Assembly (NCBI GenBank): GCA_037043015.1
Contig: CM073324.1
Location: forward strand, 26,366,097-26,430,096
Direction: 5' to 3'
Source: Bryum argenteum
Taxonomy: Eukaryota; Streptophyta; Bryopsida; Bryales; Bryaceae
DNA: 64,000 bases
A model generated the notes under the pieces. The model ran no database searches. It was not told the DNA's origin and saw only the letters and a list, made by a program, of their open reading frames with translations. Shown piece by piece: positions 11,487-22,706 of the stretch (positions within the stretch are counted from its first letter, which is position 1; every line of letters starts with the position of its first letter). The position numbers and the translations under genes are program-made.

Positions 11487-13098
11487 CCATCAAAATTGTG
11501 ATAGTTTCCAAATTAAACTCCAAAGTATAGAAGTTCTGTTGGAAAATGTGGTTAAGGTCTTCTAACCCTCTAGTAGGCATTGTAAAAAAGTTATTTATCT
11601 CATGCTCTTGTAATTACGTCCTAAAGAGATCATTTCACACAAAGAAGCTTTCTCAACAAAGTCTTCATAGACATTTTGCTTTACCGCAAACACTAAAACT
11701 CCTTCGAGTCTCCTATCTTTCCAAAGTCTCTCCTAATCCTACCAAACATCCAAATGGTACAAATGAGAATCTGGATGGTCAAGATTACCTATCCCAATCC
11801 GTTTAAGCAAACAATATATTAATCATTTGAGAAATGCATCCAAACAAAGACAACCAAAACTTGCATGGCGGAGATCAACAATACTATCCCAACCTTCTAC
11901 CCTTGCAAACATTCAAATATATTTGGCAAATGAAACATATCCTAGGAAAGATATTTTCCTCTTCAAAATTCTGGTCAAATGTACTCGGAAACGGCAGTGT
12001 TGAGTGCATGGTCAGGAATGTTAAGCAATGGCAACATCAGTGCACGTCCAATGAGTTGAGGGAGGGCAAGCTACAAAACAAGGCCCAACAGACTTAGTAC
12101 TGTCATCATCACCTGGGCAGCAAAGAAAGAACATGGTGGCCACGGTGAGGGTGATGATGCCGTCGTGTGTCTGCCATCCTCTGTCTGTCTGCCTGGAGAG
12201 CCCGCCTGCCAGCTCTTCCCCTCTGTTATGTGCAGGACACAGTTGCGTTCCGGCATGTGAGCTCTATGCTCCTCCTCATTACATCCTGCCACTTCCACAT
12301 GCTGCCTTTCCCACTTCACCAAGCTTGCAATAGCCTCACCTGGAGTCTCGCCATAGGCAGTCTAGCGAATTGAATCAGACAGAAATACTTGGGCATTTCT
12401 TTTAGATGCTAGGATTCCAAACACTGACACGGGCGACATTGGAAATGCTATCATCTTCAGTGCATATGCTTACGAACAATGAGCAGCAAGGATTACTTTG
12501 GACATAATCGAACCTTGTGTAGCAAAATCCAATAACAATGTCTCTGTAAAAAGACACACCCCGGACTGACAGACAGAAAGAGAACAAACATTACGTAAGG
12601 CAAGAACCATGTCTCAGGAGAAGTGGATATGTAAGCAAGCACAATGCCTCAAGACCACCTAAGAGTTTTATTGCTCTAATACTACATACAGCGCTGGAAT
12701 ACACTCTCCAGTTGAAGTCGAACGCAAAAGATGAAATCGAAAAAGCAAACAGCGGACTATGTATTTTAACTCCTGCAACATTCGTAGCCGTAAATTCTCC
12801 ACTTAGCTTACTACCCACAATTACACATGATGAGACATGTCAAACCGACGCACGCGATGAGACAGAGAGTGCTACTGAAGATAAAATGCGGAAGACATAA
12901 GTATCTCAGGTCGATAAACAAACCATTCCGAAACCAGTTGTCTTGAATTAGTCCGTAGTACAGCGTAATGAATGGGGCAACGTAAATCTCACAAACACGC
13001 AACGACGTAAAAGGGAGAGTGTAGTCAAACGTCAGTGATAGAATAACCGTAGCTACAAGAGAAACGATTTAGTTAATCAGGTCTATCAAATTCAGTTT
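11487..13098. other. Spacer downstream of the left beta-tubulin gene
   Basis: About 1.6 kb. No gene assigned. Small open frames near 11546-12097 and 12071-12333 have no family resemblance. The part adjoining the tubulin gene may include its 3' untranslated region. Confidence 0.35.
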
Positions 13099-13118
13099 GT
13101 ACGTACATAAAAGTCGCC

Positions 13119-13134
13119 AGTGGTTCCAACCACT
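13119..13134. promoter_or_regulatory. Palindrome at outer end of duplication arm
   Basis: AGTGGTTCCAACCACT, two 7-base arms around CC. The same palindrome occurs in the other arm at 21314-21329, about 110 bp after each tubulin stop codon. As RNA it would form a 3'-UTR hairpin. Function unknown. Confidence 0.45.
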
Positions 13135-13243
13135 CAGCCTCCAAAACAGAACGGCCTGTTTCAAACAGCTGCTGCTCATCCCATGCTCACTTTGCTACTC
13201 CCACCCCTACCCCTACCGCTACTACCCCGACACCACCATCCTT

Positions 13244-14791
13244 CTAGGCCTCCTCCAGGTCCTCCTCGTACTCGCCTTCCTCCTCCGCCGATGCGTCCTG
13301 GTACTGCTGGTACTCCGACACCAGATCGTTCATGTTGCTCTCCGCCTCCGTGAACTCCATCTCGTCCATCCCCTCCCCAGTGTACCAATGCAGAAACGCC
13401 TTCCTCCTGAACATAGCCGTGAACTGCTCCGACACCCTCCTGAACATCTCCTGGATCGACGTCGAGTTCCCGATGAACGTCGACGACATCTTCAGCCCCG
13501 TCGGCGGAATGTCGCACACCGACGACTTCACGTTGTTCGGAATCCACTCCACGAAGTACGACGAGTTCTTGTTCTGCACGTTTATCATCTGCTCGTCCAC
13601 CTCCTTCGTCGACATCTTCCCCCGGAACATCGCCGACGCCGTCAAATACCGCCCGTGCCGAGGGTCCGCCGCGCACATCATGTTCTTCGCGTCCCACATC
13701 TGCTGTGTCAGCTCCGGCACCGTCAGCGACCTGTACTGCTGCGACCCTCGCGACGTCAGAGGCGCGAACCCAACCATGAAGAAGTGCAGCCGAGGAAACG
13801 GAATCAGGTTCACCGCCAGCTTTCGCAGATCCGAGTTCAGCTGTCCCGGAAATCGCAGGCAGCACGTGATGCCGCTCATCGTCGCACTGATCAGATGGTT
13901 CAAATCTCCGACTGCACACAAACCACACACACACACACACATTACTACCATTGCACCTCTTCCTCTACAACACATCCGAAACCACACACGCAATGCAACT
14001 CACATGAAGGCGTGATCAGCTTCAATGTCCTGAAGCAGATGTCGTACAGCGCCTCGTTATCCAACACCATGCACTCGTCCGCGTTCTCCACCAGCTGGTG
14101 CACCGACAGCGTCGCATTGTAAGGCTCCACCACCGTGTCCGACACCTTCGGTGACGGGAACACACTAAACGTCAACATCATCCTGTCTGGGTACTCCTCG
14201 CGGATCTTCGATATCAGCAGTGTTCCCATTCCAGATCCCGTTCCTCCTCCCAAACTGTGGCACACCTGAAAACCTGCCAACCGCCAATGCACACCGCCTC
14301 AGACTCCCACCCTCCATCACCCGCATCTCTCGCTCTCCATAACTCATCAATCAAGCCTACATCCATGTACTCTTTCCAACTCAACAAGAACCCTTACCTT
14401 GCAGGCAGTCGCAGCTCTCCGCCTCCTTTCGTACCACGTCCAACACCGAGTCGATCAACTCCGCGCCTTCCGTGTAGTGACCCTTCGCCCAGTTGTTTCC
14501 GGCTCCCGTCTGTCCGAACACGAAGTTGTCCGGCCGGAAGATCTGTCCATACGGACCCGACCGCACGCTGTCCATCGTGCCCGGCTCCAGATCCATCAGC
14601 ACCGCGCGGGGCACGTATCGCCCGCCGCTCGCCTCATTGTAGTACACATTGATGCGCTCCAGCTGCAGATCGGACACGCCCTGGTACGTACCCGTGGGGT
14701 CAATGCCATGCTCCTCGCACACCACCTCCCAGAACTTCGCTCCGATCTGGTTTCCGCACTGTCCTCCCTGGATGTGCAGGATTTCCCTCAT
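13244..14791 (-). CDS. TUBB: Beta-tubulin (left copy)
   Basis: Beta-tubulin pairs with alpha-tubulin to build microtubules. Three exons: 14791-14398, 14273-14004 and 13911-13244, giving 443 residues, close to the usual 445-450. The start is the ATG of MREI, the family's invariant N-terminus and tubulin mRNA autoregulation motif. The tubulin signature GGGTGSGMG spans the start of exon 2, and the protein ends in an acidic tail ([13 protein letters not shown]) that binds motor proteins and MAPs. Introns begin GTAAGG and GTGAGT and end in AG. Codons are strongly GC-rich at third positions, unlike the surroundings, as in highly expressed genes. The encoded protein appears identical to that of the 19658-21205 copy. 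An antisense frame of over 300 codons across this gene is an effect of GC-biased codons, not a gene. Confidence 0.97.
13922..13943. repeat. (AC)n microsatellite in tubulin intron 2
   Basis: An AC dinucleotide run in intron 2 of the left tubulin gene. The right copy has the same tract at about 20507-20527 with no net length change, although such tracts usually change length quickly. Confidence 0.75.
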
Positions 14792-15165
14792 CTTCGCTAC
14801 CTCTCTGTACCTCTTGCAGAGCTCTAAAAACACACTCCAACAACACTTCGACGGGAGCGGATCGACAACCGGGAGGTTCCGGCCACAGCAGATGCAGAGA
14901 ATGGCCTTGGTGAGGAGGGGCTTAGAAACACATTGACAGGGGAGGGGGGAAGCAGGGAGAGAGATAAAGAAGGACCCGTTCCCACTAGATTAGGTCTCCT
15001 TTTGGAGGTGAGAGTTCGTGAACCGTCGGATGGCGCATCGGGCGGTGGGCTTGAGCCGGGCAGGTCCTGGGATCGTGCTGAGGCCGCTGCCTGCCGAATG
15101 CTGCAAGGGCCCGCTCAGATGGTCGACTGTGGGCCGATGGATCCGCCCATCGCACGGCTGCCGTT
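14792..15165 (-). promoter_or_regulatory. 5' leader/promoter-proximal region, left tubulin gene
   Basis: This is the part upstream of the ATG that is still shared with the right copy. It has a pyrimidine-rich block on the coding strand and no clear TATA box. Substitutions between copies rise toward 15165, where homology ends, so only this much of the promoter was duplicated or homogenised. Confidence 0.4.
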
Positions 15166-16261
15166 CGTCTCCATCTGGCAGAGAGTTACTTGAGGGAGAG
15201 TTTCGTTTGAAATTCAAGTCAAAACTGATGATGAACTTCAAGCCCCTTGTCGAGGTTGTTGAATGTTGTTGTAATGTTTTCGTTGCTTCAAATATGTACA
15301 CAGGCATTACATTTGTATAACTCATGTGTATTCATGTGATACTTAATGAGGTGATATTTTAGCTTTTGCTCTAGAATGTAGCGTAATCTTCTATACTTGA
15401 ATTGGCAATTTTTTAGCTTTATTTCCATCAATAAGTTGTTGTTGTTTTTTTCATCTAAATTGCTTCCATGTTTCTTCAGTTTATGACCATATGACTTAAA
15501 CCATTGATAAGATTATGGGCTCTCTTACTCCTAACTATGGTACACTGTACCACAGAAATATATATATGGACTAGTTTAAATTGCTCTTGCAAGACTTGCT
15601 AGTTTATTCAACATTTTCATCAAAAACTTGCTACAATTGGCAAGTCAAAAAATAAAAAATAATGTTAATAATATTAATAGTGGTAGATGGAAGAGTAGAG
15701 GTGACTTCTTTTATGTAGTAGAACCTATGTTTTTATTGCAAGTCGAGGTTTTATATAACTATTACATGCGGCATTGGTACTCAATCACATATAGTGAGAA
15801 TTGAGGATCTTAAATATGCTGAACAAATTGAGTAGGTTTTGAAACAAATTGGTGATGTTCTGCTTGAAAATATAAAATAAGGTTGAACAATGTTTTTCAT
15901 AACAATATGGTTATCATATAATTTAAGTAGGTAGACTGTTAGAATGCAAATATTGTAGAGTAGTATATTAAGATATATAGATATATCATAGATTTATAAT
16001 CACAAGTTTTCTTTACGCATTGCAACAAGCAAATAAATATACATCATCGTGTATGTTGAATTGTGACCTCGTTACACATTTATTTTAGTGCATACCTTCT
16101 CTGATATCCTCCAATATTTTAGTAGTTCGATAATGATATTACAAATAACATATCACCTCAATCATATAGTGCTTAAAGACAACAACTGACTATGGAATAC
16201 GAACTGTATTGCTTCCAAATGACTTGTGATGCATCTACATTAGAAGATTTATAAACATTCA

Positions 16262-16380
16262 TCATGGTTGAATGAACTACGGTGGTAAGCTAATGACAAC
16301 ATGGAGGTGTAAACCCATAATCTCCTCACTCGAATCCATGAGAAAGCCTCAATTACCAAGTCAATGGTCATGTGGCCTTT
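16262..16380 (-). mobile_element. Diverged SINE fragment
   Basis: The reverse complement contains GTGAGGAGATTATGGGTTT and then TTAGCTTACCACC, which parallel the GAGGAGGTCATGGGTTC and GGTGCTTACCAC blocks of the full SINE at 11118. Only the tRNA-related part is visible. Confidence 0.45.
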
Positions 16381-19039
16381 CAGAATCACTTTGTTGATAT
16401 CAATGATTTCCATATATTGTTATGAAACAATCATTGGTTACGAGGGGTACACTTTCCATTATACTCAATTTTGTAGTGGGTGTTATTCCATAAATATTGT
16501 TACCTTATAAAAAGAGAACCACTTTGAATATGATTGTCTAGATGATGGCAGTGATTTCAATTTGGCCTAAGTTGTATGTAACATGAAGTTAGAGAATAAA
16601 TTCGTGACTTTTTCCAAGAAAGTGTAGTATTCATGCAAAGACCTAAGTACACCTTTACAGAACAACAATCACATATCAATGTGCTTACTTTGGATCAAGG
16701 AAACCACGAGTATCTTCTTCACTTTAAGAGTATCCAAGCTCAATATGAAATAGAATTATAGCAAATCTAAAAATATAAGTATTTCTAACTAAATGTTAGG
16801 TGGATTTATCTCAGTTTCTTTCTTATGATCACTCTATCTCGCTTTTATCTTATTATTTTATTCTTGCACGTGCAACATGATGCTTGCAACAAATATGAGT
16901 TGGTGTTATATTATAGTTGATTTTTGTGAAACAATTACAATATTGTGACAGGTTAAATAGTGTTCATATATAAATAATAAGAACACCAAATCTTGTGGGG
17001 TGCATGAATAAATTTTTCGATTCGCCTACCCTTGATGATATGCCTATATGACTTTTAAAATGAAAACAACAGCGAGACTTCCTCCGAGGTCATTCATCCC
17101 AATAATAAACATCGTTTATAGGCATTTGTGCTTGTTATGTATCATCACTACAATCAAAAGGATTTATGACTACAAACGAATAATCTTTATGGACATGATA
17201 TACCCTAATCCCCTTGATTCTCACATCTCATGTCTCCCTTGTTTTTGAAATGTTACACTTCGAGGGTGTGCCTTGTGAATAGTACACAATTAGAAACACT
17301 CATCCTAAGCCTACGTTTTGTAAGAGACCCCAAATGGAAACTCTTTGAGTGTAACACACCACAAGATGAATTGGAATATGTGAAATAGAAGCAAGACTCA
17401 TGCTTTGGCATAAAACGATAGAAAACCATAAAAAAATACTCTTATGTTCTCACACTCTAGGTTAAGCGTCTTCTGTATTATCAACACGTAAACACCTTAT
17501 CCTCGATCAATGGAACATGTTGGAATTGTGATCAGACGTTGCCCTCGGTCCAATTGTTTCTCTTTTCCCTTTTGATGATACCTGTTCAAAATGGTCCTGT
17601 GGGGAGAGGATCATATCTTGCAAAGTGCGACTTTTTCCACACAGTAACTTTTGACCGTCACGGAGGAACGCCAAGTGGAAAGGCATGCATTCAAATTTCA
17701 AATGTTTGTATCCAGGTTCAGCCGTTTGGAAATCCTCCGCAAATCCCAGCAACCCTACGAGTAGGTCCAGTTTGAAACTTTGAATTGCATGAGCCGGCCT
17801 AACCTACTTAGTTAATGTTATCGGACCCTACTGTACAGTAGTACTGTTGTAGTGGAATTCAAAAGTGGGCTTGGCTTAATAACATGGCTATGATGAGGAC
17901 CCAGCTACTTCCCTGGGCATCGCCTCCACCGCCCACCAATCGTGCTTCCATTCCCTGCCTGGGCCGCCAGCATTAACTTACTACTGCTTCTAAATATGCG
18001 GTTGATGCCTGCCTACCCTCATACCCGGGCTCATCACTGTGTGTCTGGATATTTATGGCTTGCCATGGACTATTTTAAATTCCTCTCCCGTGTCTGGCCC
18101 TCACTTCTCACGGATCCAATACTGTGCGCAGTCGTGTTTTCTTCGGAGAACTCGGAGTCCTTACCCGAGTGCAGTGATCCAAAGCTACTTTCGTTCATGA
18201 TTGTATCTCTCTCAATTACATTGATTGTTTCAAAATATAAATTGATTATTGAATGCAGTGTAGATATAAAAAAAAGAGGGAAATCAAAGTCTTGGGCTGC
18301 GACGTGAAGAATGTGCCAATTTCACCCCTGATTCTATACACCCACATCGGCAAAAACACAACGATTACTTCATCCTTGGTGGGAAGTAGACTTTTTGAAG
18401 GGAGGAGGGAAGAGGGATGAAGAGTGAAGGTGGAAGTATACAAAAGTTTATAAAGTATGCAAAAAGATTTTTTTTTTTTTTTAAAATTTTAAATTCAAAG
18501 AGCAGACTTCCATGTAAATATCCAACCCTTATTTGTGTAGCCAACCAACAATATCATGGGGGAATTTTCTACATTGATTAACCAGTGAAGCTCCTTAAAA
18601 GCTAAATTGGTGTTTTTGTTATTTCGGGCAACTAAAAATAAGAAATGAGAGAGAACATAAAAGCACTACAAGAACAACACGGGCTTGAGAAGAAGTGGTG
18701 CATGTTGAAGACCATCTAAGGAGGCGCGGAGGCAATAACTTCCCAAACACTTGCTACATTTCCTTCAACAATCATAAATATTTCTTAAAGACTCCAAAAA
18801 TTATGGTTTCATAATTACAAAATACCCACAAGATTAACACAATTCTCTACACATATTCCCCTATCTCTCCACAAAAAAAATTTCTACCAAAAAATTACAT
18901 ACATGACTGTTACATTTGGTTCAACAATTTCATCTCCTCAATCGATTACTACAGTCATTCGTTAAATTATTGAATCAACCGATAGCCAATTAAGCCAAAC
19001 AATACTTCTCATTTCGGTTCCTGTTCTATTCATTCATTC

Positions 19040-19145
19040 GGTCTTTTACCTCGTTGTCTTGTAGCCATCCAGGTAATGACATTACGAACAGACACTATAT
19101 TCACGCCAATCTTCAATTGAAGATTGGAGTTCTTATCTATCTATA
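19040..19145 (+). mobile_element. SINE 3'-end fragment
   Basis: Carries the SINE 3' module: GACACTATATTCACGCC, a perfect 22-nt palindromic stem (19106-19127), then GGAGTTCTTATCTATCTATA. The region upstream is only weakly like 11118-11479. Confidence 0.62.
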
Positions 19146-19282
19146 ATTCATTCAGTATAATTGGTTCAATATAAAACGAAAATAGTGGAAGATTCAAATT
19201 AGCAAACTAGTAACACTGGACTTCAATCTGCCCTTGCCCGACAGAAATTCGAAACGACGCCCTCCGAGCCCAGCCCAGGCAA

Positions 19283-19657
19283 ATCGACAGCCGTGCGATG
19301 GGAGGATCCATCGGACCCCAGTCGACCATCTGAGCGGGCCCTTGCAGCATTCGGCAGGCAGTGGCCTCAGCACGATCCCAGGACCTGCCCGGCTCAAGCC
19401 CACCGCCCGATGTGCCATCCGACGGTTCACGAACTCTCAACTCCCGAAAGGAGACCTAATCTAGTGGGAACGGGTCCTTCTTTATCTCTCTCCCTGCTTC
19501 CCCCCTCCCCTGTCAATGTGTTTCTAAGCCCCTCCTCACCAAGGCCATTCTCTGCATCTGCTGTGGCCGGAACCTCCCGGTTGTCGATCCGCTCCCGTCG
19601 AAGTGTTGTTGGAGTGTGTTTTTAGAGCTCTGCAAGAGGTACAGAGAGGTAGCGAAG
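19283..19657 (+). promoter_or_regulatory. 5' leader/promoter-proximal region, right tubulin gene
   Basis: The coding strand has a pyrimidine-rich leader (TCTCTCTCCCTGCTTCCCCC at about 19485-19504), common in plant housekeeping leaders. No TATA box is evident. Matches the left copy apart from scattered substitutions that increase away from the gene. Confidence 0.4.
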
Positions 19658-21205
19658 ATGAGGGAAATCCTGCACATCCAGGGAGGACAGTGCGGAAACC
19701 AGATCGGAGCGAAGTTCTGGGAGGTGGTGTGCGAGGAGCATGGCATTGACCCCACGGGTACGTACCAGGGCGTGTCCGATCTGCAGCTGGAGCGCATCAA
19801 TGTGTACTACAATGAGGCGAGCGGCGGGCGATACGTGCCCCGCGCGGTGCTGATGGATCTGGAGCCGGGCACGATGGACAGCGTGCGGTCGGGTCCGTAT
19901 GGACAGATCTTCCGGCCGGACAACTTCGTGTTCGGACAGACGGGAGCCGGAAACAACTGGGCGAAGGGTCACTACACGGAAGGCGCGGAGTTGATCGACT
20001 CGGTGTTGGACGTGGTACGAAAGGAGGCGGAGAGCTGCGACTGCCTGCAAGGTAAGGGTTCTTGTTGAGTTGGAAAGAGTACATGGATGTAGGCTTGATT
20101 GATGAGTTATGGAGAGCGAGAGATGCGGGTGATGGAGGGTGGGAGTCTGAGGCGGTGTGCATTGGCGGTTGGCAGGTTTTCAGGTGTGCCACAGTTTGGG
20201 AGGAGGAACGGGATCTGGAATGGGAACACTGCTGATATCGAAGATCCGCGAGGAGTACCCAGACAGGATGATGTTGACGTTTAGTGTGTTCCCGTCACCG
20301 AAGGTGTCGGACACGGTGGTGGAGCCTTACAATGCGACGCTGTCGGTGCACCAGCTGGTGGAGAACGCGGACGAGTGCATGGTGTTGGATAACGAGGCGC
20401 TGTACGACATCTGCTTCAGGACATTGAAGCTGATCACGCCTTCATGTGAGTTGCATTGCGTGTGTGGTTTCGGATGTGTTGTAGAGGAAGAGGTGCAATG
20501 GTAGTAATGTGTGTGTGTGTGTGTGGTTTGTGTGCAGTCGGAGATTTGAACCATCTGATCAGTGCGACGATGAGCGGCATCACGTGCTGCCTGCGATTTC
20601 CGGGACAGCTGAACTCGGATCTGCGAAAGCTGGCGGTGAACCTGATTCCGTTTCCTCGGCTGCACTTCTTCATGGTTGGGTTCGCGCCTCTGACGTCGCG
20701 AGGGTCGCAGCAGTACAGGTCGCTGACGGTGCCGGAGCTGACACAGCAGATGTGGGACGCGAAGAACATGATGTGCGCGGCGGACCCTCGGCACGGGCGG
20801 TATTTGACGGCGTCGGCGATGTTCCGGGGGAAGATGTCGACGAAGGAGGTGGACGAGCAGATGATAAACGTGCAGAACAAGAACTCGTCGTACTTCGTGG
20901 AGTGGATTCCGAACAACGTGAAGTCGTCGGTGTGCGACATTCCGCCGACGGGGCTGAAGATGTCGTCGACGTTCATCGGGAACTCGACGTCGATCCAGGA
21001 GATGTTCAGGAGGGTGTCGGAGCAGTTCACGGCTATGTTCAGGAGGAAGGCGTTTCTGCATTGGTACACTGGGGAGGGGATGGACGAGATGGAGTTCACG
21101 GAGGCGGAGAGCAACATGAACGATCTGGTGTCGGAGTACCAGCAGTACCAGGACGCATCGGCGGAGGAGGAAGGCGAGTACGAGGAGGACTTGGAGGAGG
21201 CCTAG
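19658..21205 (+). CDS. TUBB: Beta-tubulin (right copy)
   Basis: Three exons: 19658-20051, 20176-20445 and 20538-21205; 443 residues. It has the MREI start, the GGGTGSGMG nucleotide-binding signature and an acidic C-terminal tail. The donors GTAAGG and GTGAGT and the acceptors GGCAG and GTGCAG are plain in the sequence. Intron positions equal those of the left copy, as expected for a duplicate. The genes are divergent, with start codons 4.87 kb apart, and only about 370 bp of upstream DNA is shared, so their distal promoters differ. They may be regulated separately while encoding the same protein. Both appear intact. Confidence 0.97.
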
Positions 21206-21313
21206 AAGGATGGTGGTGTCGGGTAGTAGCGGTAGGGGTAGGGGTGGGAGTAGCAAAGTGAGCCTGGGATGAGCAGCAGCTGTTTGAAACAGGCCGTTCT
21301 GTTTTGGAGGCTG

Positions 21314-21329
21314 AGTGGTTGGAACCACT
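21314..21329. promoter_or_regulatory. Palindrome at outer end of right arm
   Basis: AGTGGTTGGAACCACT, the counterpart of 13119-13134. Lies about 110 bp after the stop codon. Confidence 0.45.
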
Positions 21330-21349
21330 GGTGATTTCTTTGTACGTAT

Positions 21350-22706
21350 TGACTTTTGTAGCAATTGATGAATACTCGTTCATAATTTGGTCTTCTAGTG
21401 TCTAACAATGTCGGTCGGCCTCTCTAGGTTCTTGAGTTTCTGCTTGGCTTGTTATCTAATGGAGCGGTTCCCATTGGAGTTGTTGTTTGTCCAGTCTGTG
21501 AATATGCCGGAGTTTCTACTTGTGTGTAGTATTGAATTACTGATTGACTGCCAGGCCATGGCTTTGAGTTGATTCATGGTTGTCTCCGTTTCTGTCCACT
21601 GAGCCTGGTGACAGATCTGGACATTTCATGACTCGATTATGGAATTCGGCTAGTGGCTAGTAAGTAGGTGTTTGTTGGTTTGCAGGTGACAACCATGTGT
21701 TCTGATGAGTCTGGAATATTTGTCTTGATTGCGACACTGGTTTTAGATTCGTTGTTAAGGAGTAATGAGACTGTCAGGTTCTGTTTGACCATGAAGAGGG
21801 TCTAATTGGTGAATGATTGGGTTCAACAATTGGGCTGCATCTGCAAAGCAATTCGTGAAGGATGTGTTGACTTGCTAAGGATAGTCCTGTGCTTTTGGAC
21901 GTATTTGGAGTAGGTAGCGACATGATTCTGTCGAGCATTGTAAAATTGTTCCGCTTAGTTTAGTTGTGGATACTCTCCATGAGCTGTTGAGAAACCAGAT
22001 ATGAGTACCGTCAGTATAATTGCAGTGGCTTCCAGGTTGTAAATCGCATATCGAGGCACTTGGTACTGCCAGAACTTGGTCGCTGGCCCCTTTCTCCTTT
22101 ATATAACAATTGCATGTAGGGCGTAAAAATTATTGATGTGATAGTAACAGCAACTAAGGTGAGAGCACCCATTCCCATTGAAATAAGCAAATCTGCCCAC
22201 TTCCCGACTAGCATCGCAGTTGTTAATTTTTCAGAGACTAAGGCAAATAGGAGTGAATGAGGCTTACAGAAAGAAAATTTCAATTATTGCAAATTTTGAT
22301 AACTTTCAACATGGTCAAAGCCAGAAACCTTCCAGCATCCTTTTCTGACACCAAATGTCCCTATTTCCGTGCTGTGAGGTTTTAACTTCCGACCTACTTT
22401 CCACAGAAAACTACATCTGAAAGGACCTCAATCGCAAACCAATAACGTTTGTGAAAACGAGGTGAAGGGAATTGTAAAAACAAGGTGAAGGGAACCAGAT
22501 ATTGCTAAATCAACACCTATTACCAAGTTCTCGTGACTCACAAAAATGACCGTTAGTGAACAATGTTGCACCCTCATGTGCATGACCTAATCCTGCCCTC
22601 ACATTCCCATATCCGCAAACTCCACCGCATGTATCCGTTGCAGTGTGACTCTCTTCCGTGACTGTCATCCTCTTGATGCCGTTGAGAAACCGAGGGAGTC
22701 TGAGTG
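21350..22706. other. Spacer after right tubulin gene
   Basis: About 1.35 kb with no gene assigned. At about 22157 a TA is followed by AGGTGAGAGCACCCATTCCC, resembling one end of the AGGT-type MITEs at 26209 and 47376, but no matching second end was found nearby. Confidence 0.4.

Larger units (their letters stand above)
13099..15165. repeat. Left arm of inverted beta-tubulin duplication
   Basis: Matches the reverse complement of 19283-21349. Positions sum to 34449 through the coding region, so there are no net indels from the start codon to the stop, including both introns. I noted one synonymous C/T change near the C-terminal codons, a 1-bp G-run difference and a C/A difference in the 3' flank, and several substitutions in the 5' flank. 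Similarity stops abruptly near 15165 and fades near 13099. Confidence 0.9.
15166..19282. other. Spacer between the divergent tubulin genes
   Basis: About 4.1 kb, very AT-rich from 15.3 to 17.4 kb. No gene assigned; frames near 17507-17775 and 17942-18307 have no family resemblance. It contains two decayed SINE fragments (listed separately) and a T-run near 18470. Confidence 0.45.
19283..21349. repeat. Right arm of inverted beta-tubulin duplication
   Basis: Inverted counterpart of 13099-15165. The junction with the spacer is sharp near 19283; the outer edge decays past the palindrome at 21314-21329. It includes the full gene, both introns and part of both flanks. Confidence 0.9.

Noticed and set aside
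13097..14122. 341-codon open frame antisense to beta-tubulin (and 345 codons at 20327-21364)
   Set aside because: Arg/His/Leu-rich translation produced by GC-biased tubulin codons; runs across exon-intron borders; no family resemblance.
17942..18307. 121-codon plus-strand frame in the tubulin spacer
   Set aside because: No recognisable domain, no splice support and no codon bias like the real genes.
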